A stretch of DNA of 26,281 nt from UBA11524 sp963642705 (GCA_963642705.1 CAVIHU010000027.1:1-26281); one strand, 5' to 3'. Positions 14,811-23,070 are shown, numbered from the stretch's first letter. The notes: a model not told the origin generated them from the sequence alone. Made by a program: numbers and translations.

Positions 14811-17770
14811 TGGCAGACGATTTCTTCTCGTCAAGACCTGAAGTTCGTCCTACCATCTACGCTTACAGCATTCCCGGCAACCATCCCGGTTATTTGAAGG
14901 TAGGATTCACGGATAGGGATGTGGAAACTCGCATCAATGAACAGCTTCACACCAGTGGATTGCCTCATCGCACGGAACTGGTGTTTAGTGCTATGCGTTC
15001 GGATGGCAGTTGCTTTTTGGATCATGATGTGCATGCCCTGCTTAAGCGGAAAGGCTTTCTACAGCTGAACGCAGGAACAGACCGCAATGAGTGGTTTCGC
15101 TGCACAGTAAATGACGTGAAAGCGGCCTGCATTGCCGTGCGTGATGGTACTGCGAATATTGAGAATCGTAGTGCCGACTTTGGCATGCGTCCCGAACAGT
15201 ACCGTGCTGTTCAGGATACAATTCGATATTTTAAGTCGGCCAAGGACGATGATCCCAGCGGCGCGCCCAAGTTTCTTTGGAATGCCAAGATGCGTTTCGG
15301 TAAGACTTTTGCGTCCTATCAGTTGGCAAAGAAGATGGGCTTTAAGCGTGTGCTGGTACTGACATTTAAGCCCGCAGTAGAATCCGCGTGGCGAGAGGAT
15401 CTGGTCACCCATGTGGACTTCGAAGGCTGGCAATTCGTCTCTAACAAGGATGCACACGGTAATGACCAATCCATCGATCAGCAATTCGAGACTTGTGACA
15501 AGTCGCGTCCTGTTGTCGTTTTTGGTTCTTTCCAAGACTTGCTCGGCACAAATGATGCTGGGGGCATTAAGGCAAAAAACCAGTTTATCCATGATATCAA
15601 CTGGAATCTGGTCATTTTCGATGAATACCATTTCGGCGCATGGCGTGAAAACGCGAAGAAGCTGTTCGAAATCCCGGATGACGAAAGTAATGCAGACTTC
15701 AATGTAGAGCAATATAAGGAAGAAGAAGCCGACAATGCCATCAATGAAAGCTGGCTGCCGATTACTACTTCGTATTATCTATATCTGTCCGGCACCCCTT
15801 TCAGGGCAATCAATAGCGGCGAGTTCATTGAAGAACAGATTTTCAACTGGACGTATTCCGATGAACAGAAGGCCAAAGCTGAATGGGTCGGCTCTAACAA
15901 TCCCTATGCGCCGTTGCCCCGGATGGTTATGATGACCTATCGTATCCCGGACGCTATTCGTCGTGTAGCACAAGAGGGGGAGTTTAACGAGTTTGACCTG
16001 AATGTGTTCTTTAGTGCAGATTTCCCTAAAGGCCGCCCAGAGCAGGCACAGTTCAAATATAAAAACGAAGTACAAAAATGGCTTGACCTGATGAGGGGCT
16101 CCTATGTCCCCTCCACTAAAGATGAGTTGAAACTCGGCGAGAAGCCCCCGATGCCTTTCTCTGATGCGCGTCTGCTGGGTGTCCTTCAGCATACCCTCTG
16201 GTTTCTGCCAAACGTGGCCAGTTGCTATGCCATGTATAACCTGCTTGCTGAGCGTCAGAATACCTTCTACCATGATTACAAGGTGATCGTGTGCGCTGGA
16301 ACGAAAGCAGGCATTGGCTTGGATGCATTATACCCAGTGGAACAGGCCATGGGTGATCCTCTGGAAACCAAGACCATCACGCTCAGCTGTGGCAAGCTCA
16401 CGACAGGCGTAACTGTGCGTCCGTGGAGTGGTGTGTTTATGCTGCGCAATTTGAAGTCGCCTGAAACCTACTTCCAGACTGCGTTCCGCGTACAATCGCC
16501 ATGGACAGTGAAGGACGAAAGCGGCCATTCTGTCATCATGAAACAGGATTGCTATGTGTTCGACTTTGCTTTGGATCGTGCTCTGCACCAGATAGCTGAC
16601 TACGCCTGCCAGCTCAATACAAAGGATAGCGATCCAGAGGCTAACGTCGGCGAATTTATCCGGTTCCTGCCAGTCCTCGCTTACGACGGAGCTAAAATGA
16701 GCCGAGTATCCGCCGAGGATATCCTTGATTTCACCACTGCTGGTACATCTGCAACGTTGCTTGCAAAGCGGTGGGAGTCTGCTTTGCTGGTCAATGTGGA
16801 CAATGAAACCCTCACTCGCCTACTGAACAATCCTGAAGCGCTTGCTGCGTTGATGAAAATTGAGGGCTTTCGTAGCCTGAATTCCGATATCCAGACAATC
16901 ATCAACAAGAGTGAGGACATCAAGAAAGCGAAAAAAGAAAAAGGTGACACCATTACACCCAAGGAAAAGAAAGAAATCTCGGACGAAGAAAAGGAACTGA
17001 AGAGCAAACGTAAGCAGATACAGGAAAAGCTAATCAAGTTTGCCACCCGTGTTCCTGTGTTTATGTACCTTTCCGAATACCGTGAAAAGTGCCTTAAGGA
17101 TGTTATTACGCTTCTTGAGCCGCGTCTGTTTAAACTGACAACCGGCCTTGATGTGCATGACTTCGATCTTTTGTGTTCGCTTAATGTCTTTAATGGCGAA
17201 ACCATGAATCAAGCTATCTGGCAGTTTAAACGGTACGAGGATAGCAGTCTTGGATATACCGGCATTAACCGGCACGAAAATGAGGATAGTGTCGGCGGAT
17301 GGGATACCGTCATTCGCAAAGAAGAATTCGATGCAATGTTTGCAGCACAGCAAAAGAGCATGGCATCGTCTAATCCTGCACCACAGGTATTCGTCAACCA
17401 ATCTGTGGCCTCTAAGCCAGTTGCAGCTGTAGCGACGCGCACGAAAACCACCACGCAACCCAAGGCTGCACAGACAGGTGCGCCAATTCGTCCTGTCCCA
17501 CAACCTGTCATTCCTCACAGCAAGCCTACGCCTTATTCCGGCTTTGGTTCTGTGCCTACGGCTAAGCCTGCTGCACAGACAGCGCAGAAAGTGGATATAA
17601 GCGACGTAGGGTCTGGCACTGTTGTTATTCACAGATCTCCCGCCATTGGTGAGGGTGTTGTTGTGAAAATTGACTCTGCCAAGAAGTACATCCATGTCAA
17701 GTTCAAGGGTGGAGTAAAAATGTTCTCGTTCCCAGATGCTTTTGATAATGGCTTCTTATGCAAGAAATAG
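14810..17770 (+). CDS. GIY-YIG nuclease-SF2 helicase fusion (restriction subunit)
   Basis: A 986-residue predicted restriction effector. Residues about 14-98 are a GIY-YIG-type nuclease domain of the T5orf172/Mug113 kind: 'IYAYS' and 'YLKVGFT' strands, Arg41 after them, an acidic 'FLDHDVH' and Glu94 in 'NEWF'. A superfamily 2 helicase follows with Walker A 'AKMRFGKT' (159-166), the DEAD-like box DEYH (271-274), 'LSGTP' (about 326-330) and a motif VI-like 'QTAFRVQSPW'. A Lys/Glu-rich coiled coil (about 690-740) and an Ala/Pro/Thr-rich linker (about 855-935) lead to a small Tudor/SH3-like C-terminal domain ('GEGVVVKID....IHVKF.GG.K.F.FPDAF'). With the two methyltransferase genes it resembles a restriction-modification module in which the helicase moves the nuclease along DNA. 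Its start overlaps the previous stop. Confidence 0.85.
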   Translation: MADDFFSSRPEVRPTIYAYSIPGNHPGYLKVGFTDRDVETRINEQLHTSGLPHRTELVFSAMRSDGSCFLDHDVHALLKRKGFLQLNAGTDRNEWFRCTVNDVKAACIAVRDGTANIENRSADFGMRPEQYRAVQDTIRYFKSAKDDDPSGAPKFLWNAKMRFGKTFASYQLAKKMGFKRVLVLTFKPAVESAWREDLVTHVDFEGWQFVSNKDAHGNDQSIDQQFETCDKSRPVVVFGSFQDLLGTNDAGGIKAKNQFIHDINWNLVIFDEYHFGAWRENAKKLFEIPDDESNADFNVEQYKEEEADNAINESWLPITTSYYLYLSGTPFRAINSGEFIEEQIFNWTYSDEQKAKAEWVGSNNPYAPLPRMVMMTYRIPDAIRRVAQEGEFNEFDLNVFFSADFPKGRPEQAQFKYKNEVQKWLDLMRGSYVPSTKDELKLGEKPPMPFSDARLLGVLQHTLWFLPNVASCYAMYNLLAERQNTFYHDYKVIVCAGTKAGIGLDALYPVEQAMGDPLETKTITLSCGKLTTGVTVRPWSGVFMLRNLKSPETYFQTAFRVQSPWTVKDESGHSVIMKQDCYVFDFALDRALHQIADYACQLNTKDSDPEANVGEFIRFLPVLAYDGAKMSRVSAEDILDFTTAGTSATLLAKRWESALLVNVDNETLTRLLNNPEALAALMKIEGFRSLNSDIQTIINKSEDIKKAKKEKGDTITPKEKKEISDEEKELKSKRKQIQEKLIKFATRVPVFMYLSEYREKCLKDVITLLEPRLFKLTTGLDVHDFDLLCSLNVFNGETMNQAIWQFKRYEDSSLGYTGINRHENEDSVGGWDTVIRKEEFDAMFAAQQKSMASSNPAPQVFVNQSVASKPVAAVATRTKTTTQPKAAQTGAPIRPVPQPVIPHSKPTPYSGFGSVPTAKPAAQTAQKVDISDVGSGTVVIHRSPAIGEGVVVKIDSAKKYIHVKFKGGVKMFSFPDAFDNGFLCKK

Positions 17771-17801
17771 ATTTCTATGGTAGTCTACGAGGAGGAAAAG
17801 T

Positions 17802-18971
17802 ATGATTCTAAACAGTGAGCTCATAATTGAAGAATTATCTAAGAGAGGCACATCAATAACATCCGAAGAAGAAGTACTCTCAATGCTGAAGAACGATGAT
17901 AATAAGTGCGAAGAAGCACTTCTTAAAGCCACTTCGGAGCATCGGTTAAAATTAGGGGAGCACATGAAATTAGATCATGTGCTATTCCTGTTTGGGAACG
18001 GTGCATCAATATATGCAGGTTCTAAAGATACAAAAGAATTTCATATTTCAGACGTAATAAAGGATGTACGTTATAAGACTATTTACGAAGTACTTAAAAG
18101 CGTAGATGGCTTAGGCATGGAGGAACAGCTAAACAGGCTTATCACCATACGCGCTTTTTTCAAAATCACAGATAACGAGAATGAACAGGTTGTTACACAG
18201 TTGATTGAGGATATAAAAGCCCAACTGATTGGTGATTTTGTTAATTCGATTGACTATCGTAAACTGACCTACCATCAAATGCTGATATATAAGCTCCGTA
18301 ATTATGGGTGTTTAACTCGGACAAAAATATTTACTACTAACTATGACTTGGCTTTTGAGCACTCGTTAGATGCGTTATCTGTTGATTATACAGATGGCTT
18401 TACAGGCTTTGTAAATCGACAGTTCGACCCGCGTACACTGAACAATTCCTCTAAAACTACGCTTATCAAAATACATGGATCAGTGAACTGGGTTGAAGAA
18501 GATACAAAGATTAAAGAACTACAACCACGCTTTGTTGATGGAAGGGCTTGTATTAATGATACAAAGCCTGTATTGATTTATCCCACTTCAGGCAAGCTAT
18601 ATCAAACCTACACTACTCCATATAGTGAATTGATGCGGTATATGCTCGATGAAATGGTGACAGAACGGAATGTGATCCTCGTAATGGGATATAAGTATGG
18701 TGATGAGCATATAAATGAAGTATTATATAAGGCGTTGCAGAACCCACAAAACGTCTTTTACTTCTTTCAATACGGAGAAGCGAAAGGATGCAGCTTTATC
18801 GACGACATGATTCGATTGTCGGAGAGCATGCCCAACATCAATGTGATATCGGGAAAGATACTGGCTTCTTTTGATTGGTTTGTGAAATTCTTACTTCCTG
18901 CCACTCCCGAAAAGAGTGATGAGGAGAGAGCACTTGAGCTACTACAGAAAGTGTTGGTGAAGCATGAATAA
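17802..18971 (+). CDS. SIR2-family NAD+-hydrolase-like defence protein
   Basis: A 389-residue protein with a SIR2-like domain. 'FLFGNGASIYAG' (62-73) is the NAD-binding loop. 'TTNYD' (178-182) carries the conserved Asn180. 'KIHGSVNW' contains His225, the expected catalytic histidine. 'VMGYKYGDEHINEVLYKAL' is the C-terminal Rossmann signature. In defence systems such as SIR2-HerA, DSR and Thoeris, proteins of this family destroy cellular NAD+ upon infection and stop phage growth. AGGAGGAAAAGT precedes the ATG, 31 bases after the helicase gene, with no clear promoter in the gap. The last 8 bases overlap the HerA gene (ATGAATAA), the arrangement expected for partners in one complex. The first ~55 residues are helical and unassigned. 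Confidence 0.92.
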   Translation: MILNSELIIEELSKRGTSITSEEEVLSMLKNDDNKCEEALLKATSEHRLKLGEHMKLDHVLFLFGNGASIYAGSKDTKEFHISDVIKDVRYKTIYEVLKSVDGLGMEEQLNRLITIRAFFKITDNENEQVVTQLIEDIKAQLIGDFVNSIDYRKLTYHQMLIYKLRNYGCLTRTKIFTTNYDLAFEHSLDALSVDYTDGFTGFVNRQFDPRTLNNSSKTTLIKIHGSVNWVEEDTKIKELQPRFVDGRACINDTKPVLIYPTSGKLYQTYTTPYSELMRYMLDEMVTERNVILVMGYKYGDEHINEVLYKALQNPQNVFYFFQYGEAKGCSFIDDMIRLSESMPNINVISGKILASFDWFVKFLLPATPEKSDEERALELLQKVLVKHE

Positions 18972-20469
18972 TACTGTGATAGGCTATCTTACAAAGATCA
19001 CAGGTTCAAAGATTACAATCAGGATAGTCGAAAAAAACTGCATCAGCAAAGTTGATGTAGCGGACTTTTCGTCCAGTTATGTCTCCATAGGGACGCTTAT
19101 AGGTGTACGCCTTGTTGATGGCAGAGATTTAGTTTTGTCGGTGGAGGAGATTTATGAGAATAACCATGATATTTATGCGACAGCTGCAATAAGTGGTGTC
19201 TATGATTCTGTAACTCAAAAGTTCTCATTTGGAACCAACGCATATCCATTGGTTGGTGAGTGTGCTTATAAATTGGATACTACTATTTTAAAGCGCGTAT
19301 TCACGCTGAACAAGGTCACTAAAGCTGCCACTATCGGAACATATGTGTATGACTCTTCTGTTCCGATCTCATACGATCCGAATGTTATGTTTGGTAAACA
19401 CTTGGGGGTATTTGGAAATACTGGTAGTGGAAAAACCTGTACGGTAGTGTCTCTGATTCAGCAGTATATCCATAGTAATCCGGATAGTGATATCAAGTTT
19501 ATTATACTTGATGTGAATGGTGAATATAAAGCTGCCTTCGATAAAAAGGAAATGGACTATATCGAATTTGAAAAGCTACGTTTTCACCATAGCATGTTAT
19601 CGAATTCGGAGTACGGTAGGCTTTTCCGTGCGGCCGAGGGCGTGCAGTATCCGGCTATAAAGAGCTGTATCAGTGCGCTTGCAGCTAAAAACAAGCAGTG
19701 GGATATGCGAAAATTACCTAATCAAATCGAAGTATGGATAAATGAGAACACACCGCAAAATCAAAAAGGGGAAAAGGATGTTTTTAGTAAAAATAATATT
19801 AGTGGTCACCTTAGGACAATGAGCCTTAGAATCGATAGTGTTCTTAATGATTCACAGTTGATAAGTGTCATCAATACAGCTGGCGAAGAACAGACTATAG
19901 ATACCATCTTAAAATCTCCTAAGCCCGTAGTTGTTATTGATTTACAGGTTTCAAGCGACACATTAGATATTGTGCTATATTTAATGTTCAAAGCCCTGTA
20001 TGAGCGAAAAAGCAAAAGAGTCGATACAACGCATATTTGTTTGGTGCTTGAAGAGGCTCATCGGTACATTAACACCGGTGCGGAAGAAAGCAAGCTCGGT
20101 AGCTATTACATAGATAAGCTTGCTCGTGAAGGCAGAAAATTTGGCATAGGGCTAATTATCTCATCACAAGTGCCATCACTTTTATCCTATGAGATCGTCA
20201 GCCAATGCAATTCTGTCGTTATGCACAAGATCAACAGCAAAAAGGACTTGGAGTTCCTAAAAAATGTGTTACGAGTCTCAAGCGACAACTTTCATCAGCA
20301 AATGAGTGCCTTAGAAAAGCAATATGCCATTGTTTGTGGTGAAGCTTTTCCAAACGACACCGTAGTCAAAATACATGACGCCTCACCGCGTCCCGCCAGC
20401 AATGATCCGGTGATCGAAGATAAATTTCTCCCTAATACTCCATCTGACGAAGACGAGCTACCGTTTTAG
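18964..20469 (+). CDS. herA: HerA-family hexameric ATPase (SIR2 partner)
   Basis: A 501-residue FtsK/HerA-type ATPase. The N-terminal ~110 residues fit the HAS-barrel that precedes HerA motors. Walker A is GNTGSGKT (151-158), followed by 'FIILDVNGEY'. Walker B is 'ICLVLEEAH' with the acidic pair Glu363/Glu364, 'AREGRKFGIGLIISSQ' provides the sensor/Arg region, and the tail is 'DEDELPF'. HerA forms hexameric rings that move on or sense DNA, and in the known SIR2-HerA system it assembles with SIR2 into a large complex that controls NAD+ hydrolysis. No NurA nuclease gene is present, which argues against a repair role. It is the last gene of the operon; no convincing terminator was seen just after it. 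Confidence 0.93.
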   Translation: MNNTVIGYLTKITGSKITIRIVEKNCISKVDVADFSSSYVSIGTLIGVRLVDGRDLVLSVEEIYENNHDIYATAAISGVYDSVTQKFSFGTNAYPLVGECAYKLDTTILKRVFTLNKVTKAATIGTYVYDSSVPISYDPNVMFGKHLGVFGNTGSGKTCTVVSLIQQYIHSNPDSDIKFIILDVNGEYKAAFDKKEMDYIEFEKLRFHHSMLSNSEYGRLFRAAEGVQYPAIKSCISALAAKNKQWDMRKLPNQIEVWINENTPQNQKGEKDVFSKNNISGHLRTMSLRIDSVLNDSQLISVINTAGEEQTIDTILKSPKPVVVIDLQVSSDTLDIVLYLMFKALYERKSKRVDTTHICLVLEEAHRYINTGAEESKLGSYYIDKLAREGRKFGIGLIISSQVPSLLSYEIVSQCNSVVMHKINSKKDLEFLKNVLRVSSDNFHQQMSALEKQYAIVCGEAFPNDTVVKIHDASPRPASNDPVIEDKFLPNTPSDEDELPF

Positions 20470-20531
20470 CTGTAAAACTCGGTTTACCATCGATTCAACA
20501 CATACAATGGTTGCACAAGGAGGATTCCTAT

Positions 20532-20932
20532 ATGAAGAGGGATATGGATCTGATCCGGGAGATACTGCTCAAATATTGAAGAATTGTATGTGGATACGGC
20601 TATCTATGATTTAACTATAGATGGATATGATATGGCAACAGTTGCATATCATTGCAAGCTACTCCATAATGCAGGTTACATTTTCGATTACAAGGCACAA
20701 TATGCAAGCAACGAGATAAATGCTTTTGCTGTTGGTGCGCTTACATGGATTGGCAATGAGTACTTAGAGAAGATACGCGATAATAGCAGATGGGGAAAGA
20801 TAAAAAACACTCTTATACAAAAAGGCTTACCATTCACTATTGATATGGTTAAGAGTGGCTGATGCTTTCATAACAGCTACAGCAGAGGGCGTAAAAGAAG
20901 GGATTTTGAACGGCGGTACTCCTCAGCCATGA
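20532..20932 (+). pseudogene. DUF2513 protein gene broken by two frameshifts
   Basis: After AAGGAGGATTCCTAT an ATG opens 'MKRDMDLIREILLKY', the typical start of DUF2513 proteins, but a stop follows at 20577. The rest continues in the next frame ('EELYVDTAIYDLTIDGYDM...'), so one base has been gained around 20574-20577. This second frame stops at 20862, yet a third frame starting near 20855 continues in the same sense with 'VADAFITATAEGVKEGIL' to 20932. Joined, they make a protein of about 130 residues. DUF2513 proteins are small, of unknown function, and frequent in mobile and defence regions. Two separate shifts argue for a real pseudogene rather than one sequencing error. Confidence 0.75.
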
Positions 20933-20951
20933 GATTGTGAAAAAACAAAGC

Positions 20952-21524
20952 TTATACTGCACGAAAGCTAACTTCGAAAGAAGCCCCCTTCAGCACATCC
21001 CCAGCCGTATAGCGCACGTTCAGCCAGTCATTCTTCGCTTCCGGGTGAAGGATGACTGGCATTCTGTTATGGATGAATGCAATGTTCTCAGCAGGCTCCC
21101 GCGTCAGGATGGAGAACACAGGCTTTCCATTCTCTATGCGGTACACCCCAGCCATATATAGGATAGGGGAACCGCACTCCCGAATGGCATACTTGATCCT
21201 GTTCCTTCCCCGTTTTTCCCATTCATAATAATTGGTAGCCGGGATTAGGCATCGCCGCTGCAGCATTCCATCTCGGAATAGAGGCTTGTCCGCTGCTGTC
21301 TCGCTTCGGGCGTTTATAATCTGCTTCCCGTTCGCCAACGTGAATCCCCACTTCATAGCAAAAGGCGTTATGACCATCGACTTGTTGTTGGCCAGCACGG
21401 GTACTGTGTCTGTTGGATAGATTTCACCTGTCTTGACCTCTGCACCGCGCCGATTCAGCTGCTCTATAATATCCTGCAGTTCAGCAGCGCTGTCTTCTTC
21501 AGCAATGTAGTAACGCCCGCACAT
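20952..21524 (-). CDS. SRAP-domain protein (HMCES/YedK family)
   Basis: A 190-residue SRAP protein. Family members form a covalent thiazolidine link with abasic sites in single-stranded DNA through Cys2 and so shield them. Conserved features are the N-terminal MCGRY (the Met is removed to expose Cys2), 'WGFTLANGKQIINARSETA' (Asn and Arg of the active site), 'CLIPATNYYEWEK' (catalytic Glu) and 'FIHNRMPVIL' (catalytic His). AGAAGGAGTGATTTTCC precedes the ATG. It is the last gene of the leftward DNA-damage operon, only 15 bases after the preceding gene. In this company it would protect abasic lesions during translesion synthesis. Confidence 0.94.
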   Translation of the reverse strand: MCGRYYIAEEDSAAELQDIIEQLNRRGAEVKTGEIYPTDTVPVLANNKSMVITPFAMKWGFTLANGKQIINARSETAADKPLFRDGMLQRRCLIPATNYYEWEKRGRNRIKYAIRECGSPILYMAGVYRIENGKPVFSILTREPAENIAFIHNRMPVILHPEAKNDWLNVRYTAGDVLKGASFEVSFRAV

Positions 21525-21539
21525 GGAAAATCACTCCTT

Positions 21540-21977
21540 CTAATGCAAGTCAGGCCGACAGTTCCCGCAAAGTGAATACCCCTTGGCTTCCAGCTCTTCT
21601 ACCGTCTCACTGGAATAGGCTTTGTTCTTATCTTTCATCTGTTTCACGGATGAACAGTCCGGCAAATGAATCTTCTTGCTGCGCGTATTGAGCACATATT
21701 CCGTCTGTCCTCGACTGAACGTGCTCATCTGACCGGACGGCGCTATCATCTGTGAACTGTCCAGATCGTCTGCAATCGTCTTCTTTTCTGTTTCAAAGGA
21801 TACGGCATGCCCATCCGATGTGCAGGTTATCGTTCCCTGCAGATCGGTGCGGTAAACCTGTGCTCCCGCATCCCGCAACCGGCTAAGCACGTTCTCGGTC
21901 GGATGCCCGTAAGAATTCCCCTTGCCCACGCTTAAGCAGCACACACAGATATCTTTTGAATGGCTTCGTAAGCCCAT
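21540..21977 (-). pseudogene. C-terminal remnant of a metallo-beta-lactamase-fold hydrolase
   Basis: The 145-residue frame matches only the end of ComEC/Rec2-like metallo-hydrolases: 'SVGKGNSYGHPTENVLSRLRDAGAQVYRTDLQGTI' is their usual last beta-lactamase-fold segment. After a linker comes the small Cys/His tail seen on such proteins ('NTRSKKIHLPDCSSV......GYSLCGNCRP'), perhaps a metal-binding module. The metal-binding HxHxDH part is absent and nothing like it is found upstream. Yet an ATG with AGGAGGGCAGT stands at 21977, so a short product may still be made. Its leader is a copy of sequence in front of the S24-like gene, which suggests it was created by a duplication and deletion. Confidence 0.65.
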
Positions 21978-22068
21978 ACTGCCCTCCTACAGTCCTCCCC
22001 GTCTGCTTAAGCCAACTTTGCGACAACCAGTTTCGTATATCTCACTTTTTGCTATCTGCTGTTACGTA

Positions 22069-22614
22069 TTACGCTGCTCCGTTTCTTTTGAGCGGAGGAA
22101 TCAAGCAAACAGGGCACCCGTTGCGCCGGGCATACTCCACTGTGTTTTTCGTGCCGCCTTCCTTGCCGTCAAAACAGGCAAGCAGGAGATCCGCCTGTGC
22201 GACGAGATAGCGGTTTCTGGCGAATAGACAGCCCTTCGTGTATGCGTGGGATAGTACGGTAATCATGTCCGCCTCATCAATGCACCGCTGCCACCGTGCT
22301 TTGTAGGTTCCCGGCCACTTGTCTGCCTGTCCCTCAAACGGCACGGCGATTTCGAGGGTAATACCCGGATACTCCTTCTTCAGATCCAGCACCGTTTCAG
22401 CCGCCATGATATCCATGCCCTGCGCACCGCCTGAAATGAAATGCCGATAGCCCTGCCATATCAGGTTTTCAATCGTATCACGCAAACGCTTCTGAAAGTC
22501 CAGTGCTAACAGGCTGCTCTCGTCATAACCGAAGGGCATCTTGGACGGCCTGTAGCCTGTAAACGCACACCGACGTGCTCCTCTGGTGATAGATTTTCTG
22601 ACCACACTGTCCAT
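22069..22614 (-). CDS. SLOG-family protein (DUF1273/YpsA-like)
   Basis: A 181-residue Rossmann-like protein of the SLOG superfamily (YpsA/DUF1273 group). Signatures are 'CAFTGYRPSKMPFGYDE' near the start, 'GYRHFISGGAQGMDIMAAETVLDLK' (the nucleotide-binding GGAxGxD loop), 'IAVPFEGQADKW', and a late 'LLLACFDGKEGGTKNTVEYA' with the GGT-x-x-x pattern. SLOG proteins are thought to bind nucleotide-derived ligands and recur in prophage and conflict systems; no precise activity can be assigned here. GGAGGGAATAG precedes the ATG, 27 bases after the S24-like gene. Confidence 0.85.
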   Translation of the reverse strand: MDSVVRKSITRGARRCAFTGYRPSKMPFGYDESSLLALDFQKRLRDTIENLIWQGYRHFISGGAQGMDIMAAETVLDLKKEYPGITLEIAVPFEGQADKWPGTYKARWQRCIDEADMITVLSHAYTKGCLFARNRYLVAQADLLLACFDGKEGGTKNTVEYARRNGCPVCLIPPLKRNGAA

Positions 22615-22641
22615 TCTATTCCCTCCAAACCATCATGCTTT

Positions 22642-23070
22642 TCAATGTAGCTCAGTCACATATTGCTGCTGTGCTGTGGATGCGGCTTCTTCAAACGCCG
22701 CTCTTTCCTTCGCTGTTGGCAGCATGTCCTCCGTGATAACGGCAAGGAACCTGCCAATCACCTCATAGCCAGCGGCTTTAGGCACATCAAAGGAGGTTAG
22801 CTCCGGCCTGAAAGCACGTAAGCCGTCCGGATAGTATTGACGCAGCACAGTCCGGCCGTTCACAAGGAACATCCCGATAGCACCGGGTTCCAGCTGGTCT
22901 TCAAAAGAAATCATGACCATATCGCCGTCCCGGATCATGGGTGCCATGCCATTGCCATGCACCATATAAACCGCATCGCACTGCTCGGTAAGAGCGCTCT
23001 TGCGCACCCATACAGGATTCGTTTGTCCTGATAAGCCCGCACGGACTTTCTCAACGGTCATTCTTTCCAT
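22642..23070 (-). CDS. LexA/UmuD-like S24 domain protein lacking the catalytic dyad
   Basis: A 142-residue protein made of an S24 peptidase fold with no DNA-binding domain, so it resembles UmuD more than LexA. 'YMVHGNGMAPMIRDGDMVMI' (35-53) aligns with the family 'V.GDSMEP.I.dGD', but Gly41 stands where the nucleophilic Ser should be. 'IGMFLVNGRTVLRQYYPDG' aligns with the region of the catalytic Lys, which is Arg76 here. Self-cleavage should therefore be impossible. About 35 residues follow the fold. GGAGGG lies 8 bases before the ATG. It shares an operon with ImmA and an XRE regulator next to a Y-family polymerase, and could be a non-cleavable UmuD-like accessory factor. Confidence 0.78.
   Translation of the reverse strand: MERMTVEKVRAGLSGQTNPVWVRKSALTEQCDAVYMVHGNGMAPMIRDGDMVMISFEDQLEPGAIGMFLVNGRTVLRQYYPDGLRAFRPELTSFDVPKAAGYEVIGRFLAVITEDMLPTAKERAAFEEAASTAQQQYVTELH

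Noticed and set aside
17771..17801. A separate promoter for SIR2-HerA
   Set aside because: The 31-base gap holds a good ribosome binding site but no -35/-10 pair, and I saw none at the end of the preceding gene.
11203..20469. A complete type I restriction system
   Set aside because: Only a damaged hsdS is present. The methyltransferases are Eco57I-like, the helicase carries a GIY-YIG domain instead of the HsdR nuclease, and a terminator hairpin separates hsdS from them.
18964..20469. HerA-NurA type DNA end-processing machine
   Set aside because: No NurA gene is adjacent, and the partner overlapping HerA is SIR2.
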